DNA of 5,739 bases from Candidatus Altimarinota bacterium (GTDB lineage: Bacteria; Patescibacteriota; Gracilibacteria; JAHISY01): positions 1-5,739 of the forward strand of contig JAGLJE010000009.1 of the NCBI GenBank assembly GCA_023142645.1. The letters run 5' to 3'. This document shows, in pieces, positions 4,878 through 5,739 of the stretch. Position 1 is the first letter of the stretch; every line of letters starts with the position of its first letter. Position numbers and translations under genes: made by a program. The notes below the pieces were generated by a model. It was not told where the DNA came from. It worked only from the letters and a program-made list of their open reading frames with translations, and made no database searches.

Positions 4878-5739
4878 TCACAACTTCTGAAAATTCTCTC
4901 GGATAAATCGCGTCGCTTTCTCCGGCTCGTAAATCCCGTCTCGTTCGAAAGTGACAATCTTTTCATCATACAAAGTTCGTGGAGCCTTCCGACCGAGAAT
5001 CATCACATTGCCTTTGTAAAGTCCCAACTTCACTTTTCCGGTGATTTTTTTACGAAGTTTTTCAACTTGTTTGGCGAAAATCCCCCGTCGCTTCGAATAC
5101 CAAAATCCGTTGTAAACCAATTCAGCGTATTCCGCAGAAATACGATCGCGAGCATGCAGCTCATCTTTCGGAATCGTCAGCGACTCGACCGCCCGCAGCG
5201 CATCAAAAAGAATCGTACCACCGGGAGTTTCGTATACCCCTCGCGATTTCATTCCGATAAATCTATTTTCCACTAAATCCACACGACCAATTCCATTTTT
5301 CCCGCCGAGTAAATTTAATTTTTTGAAAATTGAGAGCGCGTCCGACTTTTGGGAATTCAGCCGAATCGGAATTCCTTCTCGAAATTCGATTTCAATTTTT
5401 TCCACACGGTCGGGAGCTTTTTGCGGCGAGACGGCTAATTCGAACATCGCTTCCGGTGGTGAAGAATTCGGATTCTCAAGAATCCCCGCCTCGTACGAAA
5501 TGTGAAGTAAATTTTCATCCGAACTCCACGGCTTCGACTTCGTCGCCTTCACCGGCAGTTTGAATTTCCGCGCATAATCAAGCATCTCTTCTCGTCCACC
5601 GAGAGTTTTATAAAAACTTGGTTCCCGCCACGGAATCCATTTTTTCAGTTTCGGCGCGAGTGCGTGATATGTCAGCTCGAAGCGAATTTGATCGTTGCCT
5701 TTTCCGGTCGAACCGTGAGAGAGAAATTCAGCCCCTTCT
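4878..5739 (-). CDS. argG: Argininosuccinate synthase, C-terminal part (5' end outside window)
   Basis: The frame is open from the right edge to a TGA at 4880-4878, giving 286 residues; the family is about 400 long, so roughly the first 110 are missing (including the N-terminal ATP-binding motif). ArgG condenses citrulline and aspartate with ATP to argininosuccinate, the penultimate step of arginine synthesis. The in-window part begins EGAEFLSHGSTGKGNDQIRF, the substrate-binding HGxTGKGND region. It continues with GGREEMLDYA, PWSSDENLLHISYEAGILEN, GKNGIGRVDLVENRFIGMKS and SRGVYETPGGTILFDA, then AELVYNGFWYS and MILGRKAP. It ends YEPEKATRFIRENFQKL. This follows the human/bacterial type closely, with no broken motifs. 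The Met at 5585 (MLDYARK) is internal, not a start. The gene converges on the gpsA-like gene with a single base between stops and no terminator hairpin in between. Confidence 0.97.
   Translation of the reverse strand, partial: EGAEFLSHGSTGKGNDQIRFELTYHALAPKLKKWIPWREPSFYKTLGGREEMLDYARKFKLPVKATKSKPWSSDENLLHISYEAGILENPNSSPPEAMFELAVSPQKAPDRVEKIEIEFREGIPIRLNSQKSDALSIFKKLNLLGGKNGIGRVDLVENRFIGMKSRGVYETPGGTILFDALRAVESLTIPKDELHARDRISAEYAELVYNGFWYSKRRGIFAKQVEKLRKKITGKVKLGLYKGNVMILGRKAPRTLYDEKIVTFERDGIYEPEKATRFIRENFQKL

Overview
The window is bacterial chromosomal DNA using the standard stop codons, with TGA read as stop in two genes. It holds five protein genes that can be assigned to families, the 3' tail of a sixth, one initiator tRNA and a decayed tRNA copy. 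The initiator tRNA with its C1-A72 mismatch and the presence of DprA indicate Bacteria. Packing is tight: one convergent pair overlaps and another is separated by a single base. Clear Shine-Dalgarno sites are mostly missing, and many starts are preceded by A/T-rich DNA. This would fit an uncultivated, possibly candidate-phylum (Patescibacteria-like) genome, but the phylum cannot be settled from the window.

Layout, left to right. Bases 1-132 (+) are the last 43 codons of an unidentified protein. It overlaps by 17 bp, tail to tail, with a minus-strand nitronate-monooxygenase-like flavin TIM-barrel gene (116-1366). A strong plus-strand promoter (1519-1546) then drives the initiator tRNA-fMet (1560-1634). 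A degenerate tRNA-like copy follows (about 1647-1734) and carries a perfect 7-bp hairpin. On the minus strand a two-gene unit dprA (3760-2678) then metF-like (2634-1771) runs towards the tRNA. The metF-like gene contains an in-frame insert that looks like a dispersed repeat. A gpsA-like glycerol-3-phosphate dehydrogenase gene (3803-4876, +) diverges from dprA across 42 bp. It converges at a 1-bp gap on argG (4878 to beyond 5739, minus), which lacks its 5' end here.

Functionally these are housekeeping genes without an evident common pathway: one-carbon/folate metabolism (metF), DNA uptake and recombination (dprA), glycerophosphate synthesis (gpsA-like), arginine synthesis (argG) and translation initiation (tRNA-fMet). 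The outlier is the nitronate-monooxygenase-like gene. It uses AGA/AGG for 12 of 20 arginines, whereas dprA uses them for 0 of 19, which suggests a different origin. I see no defence, mobile or CRISPR system. The most interesting signals are the decayed tRNA copy with its hairpin, the repeat recruited into the metF reading frame, the divergent gpsA-like protein and its possible four-codon leader ORF.
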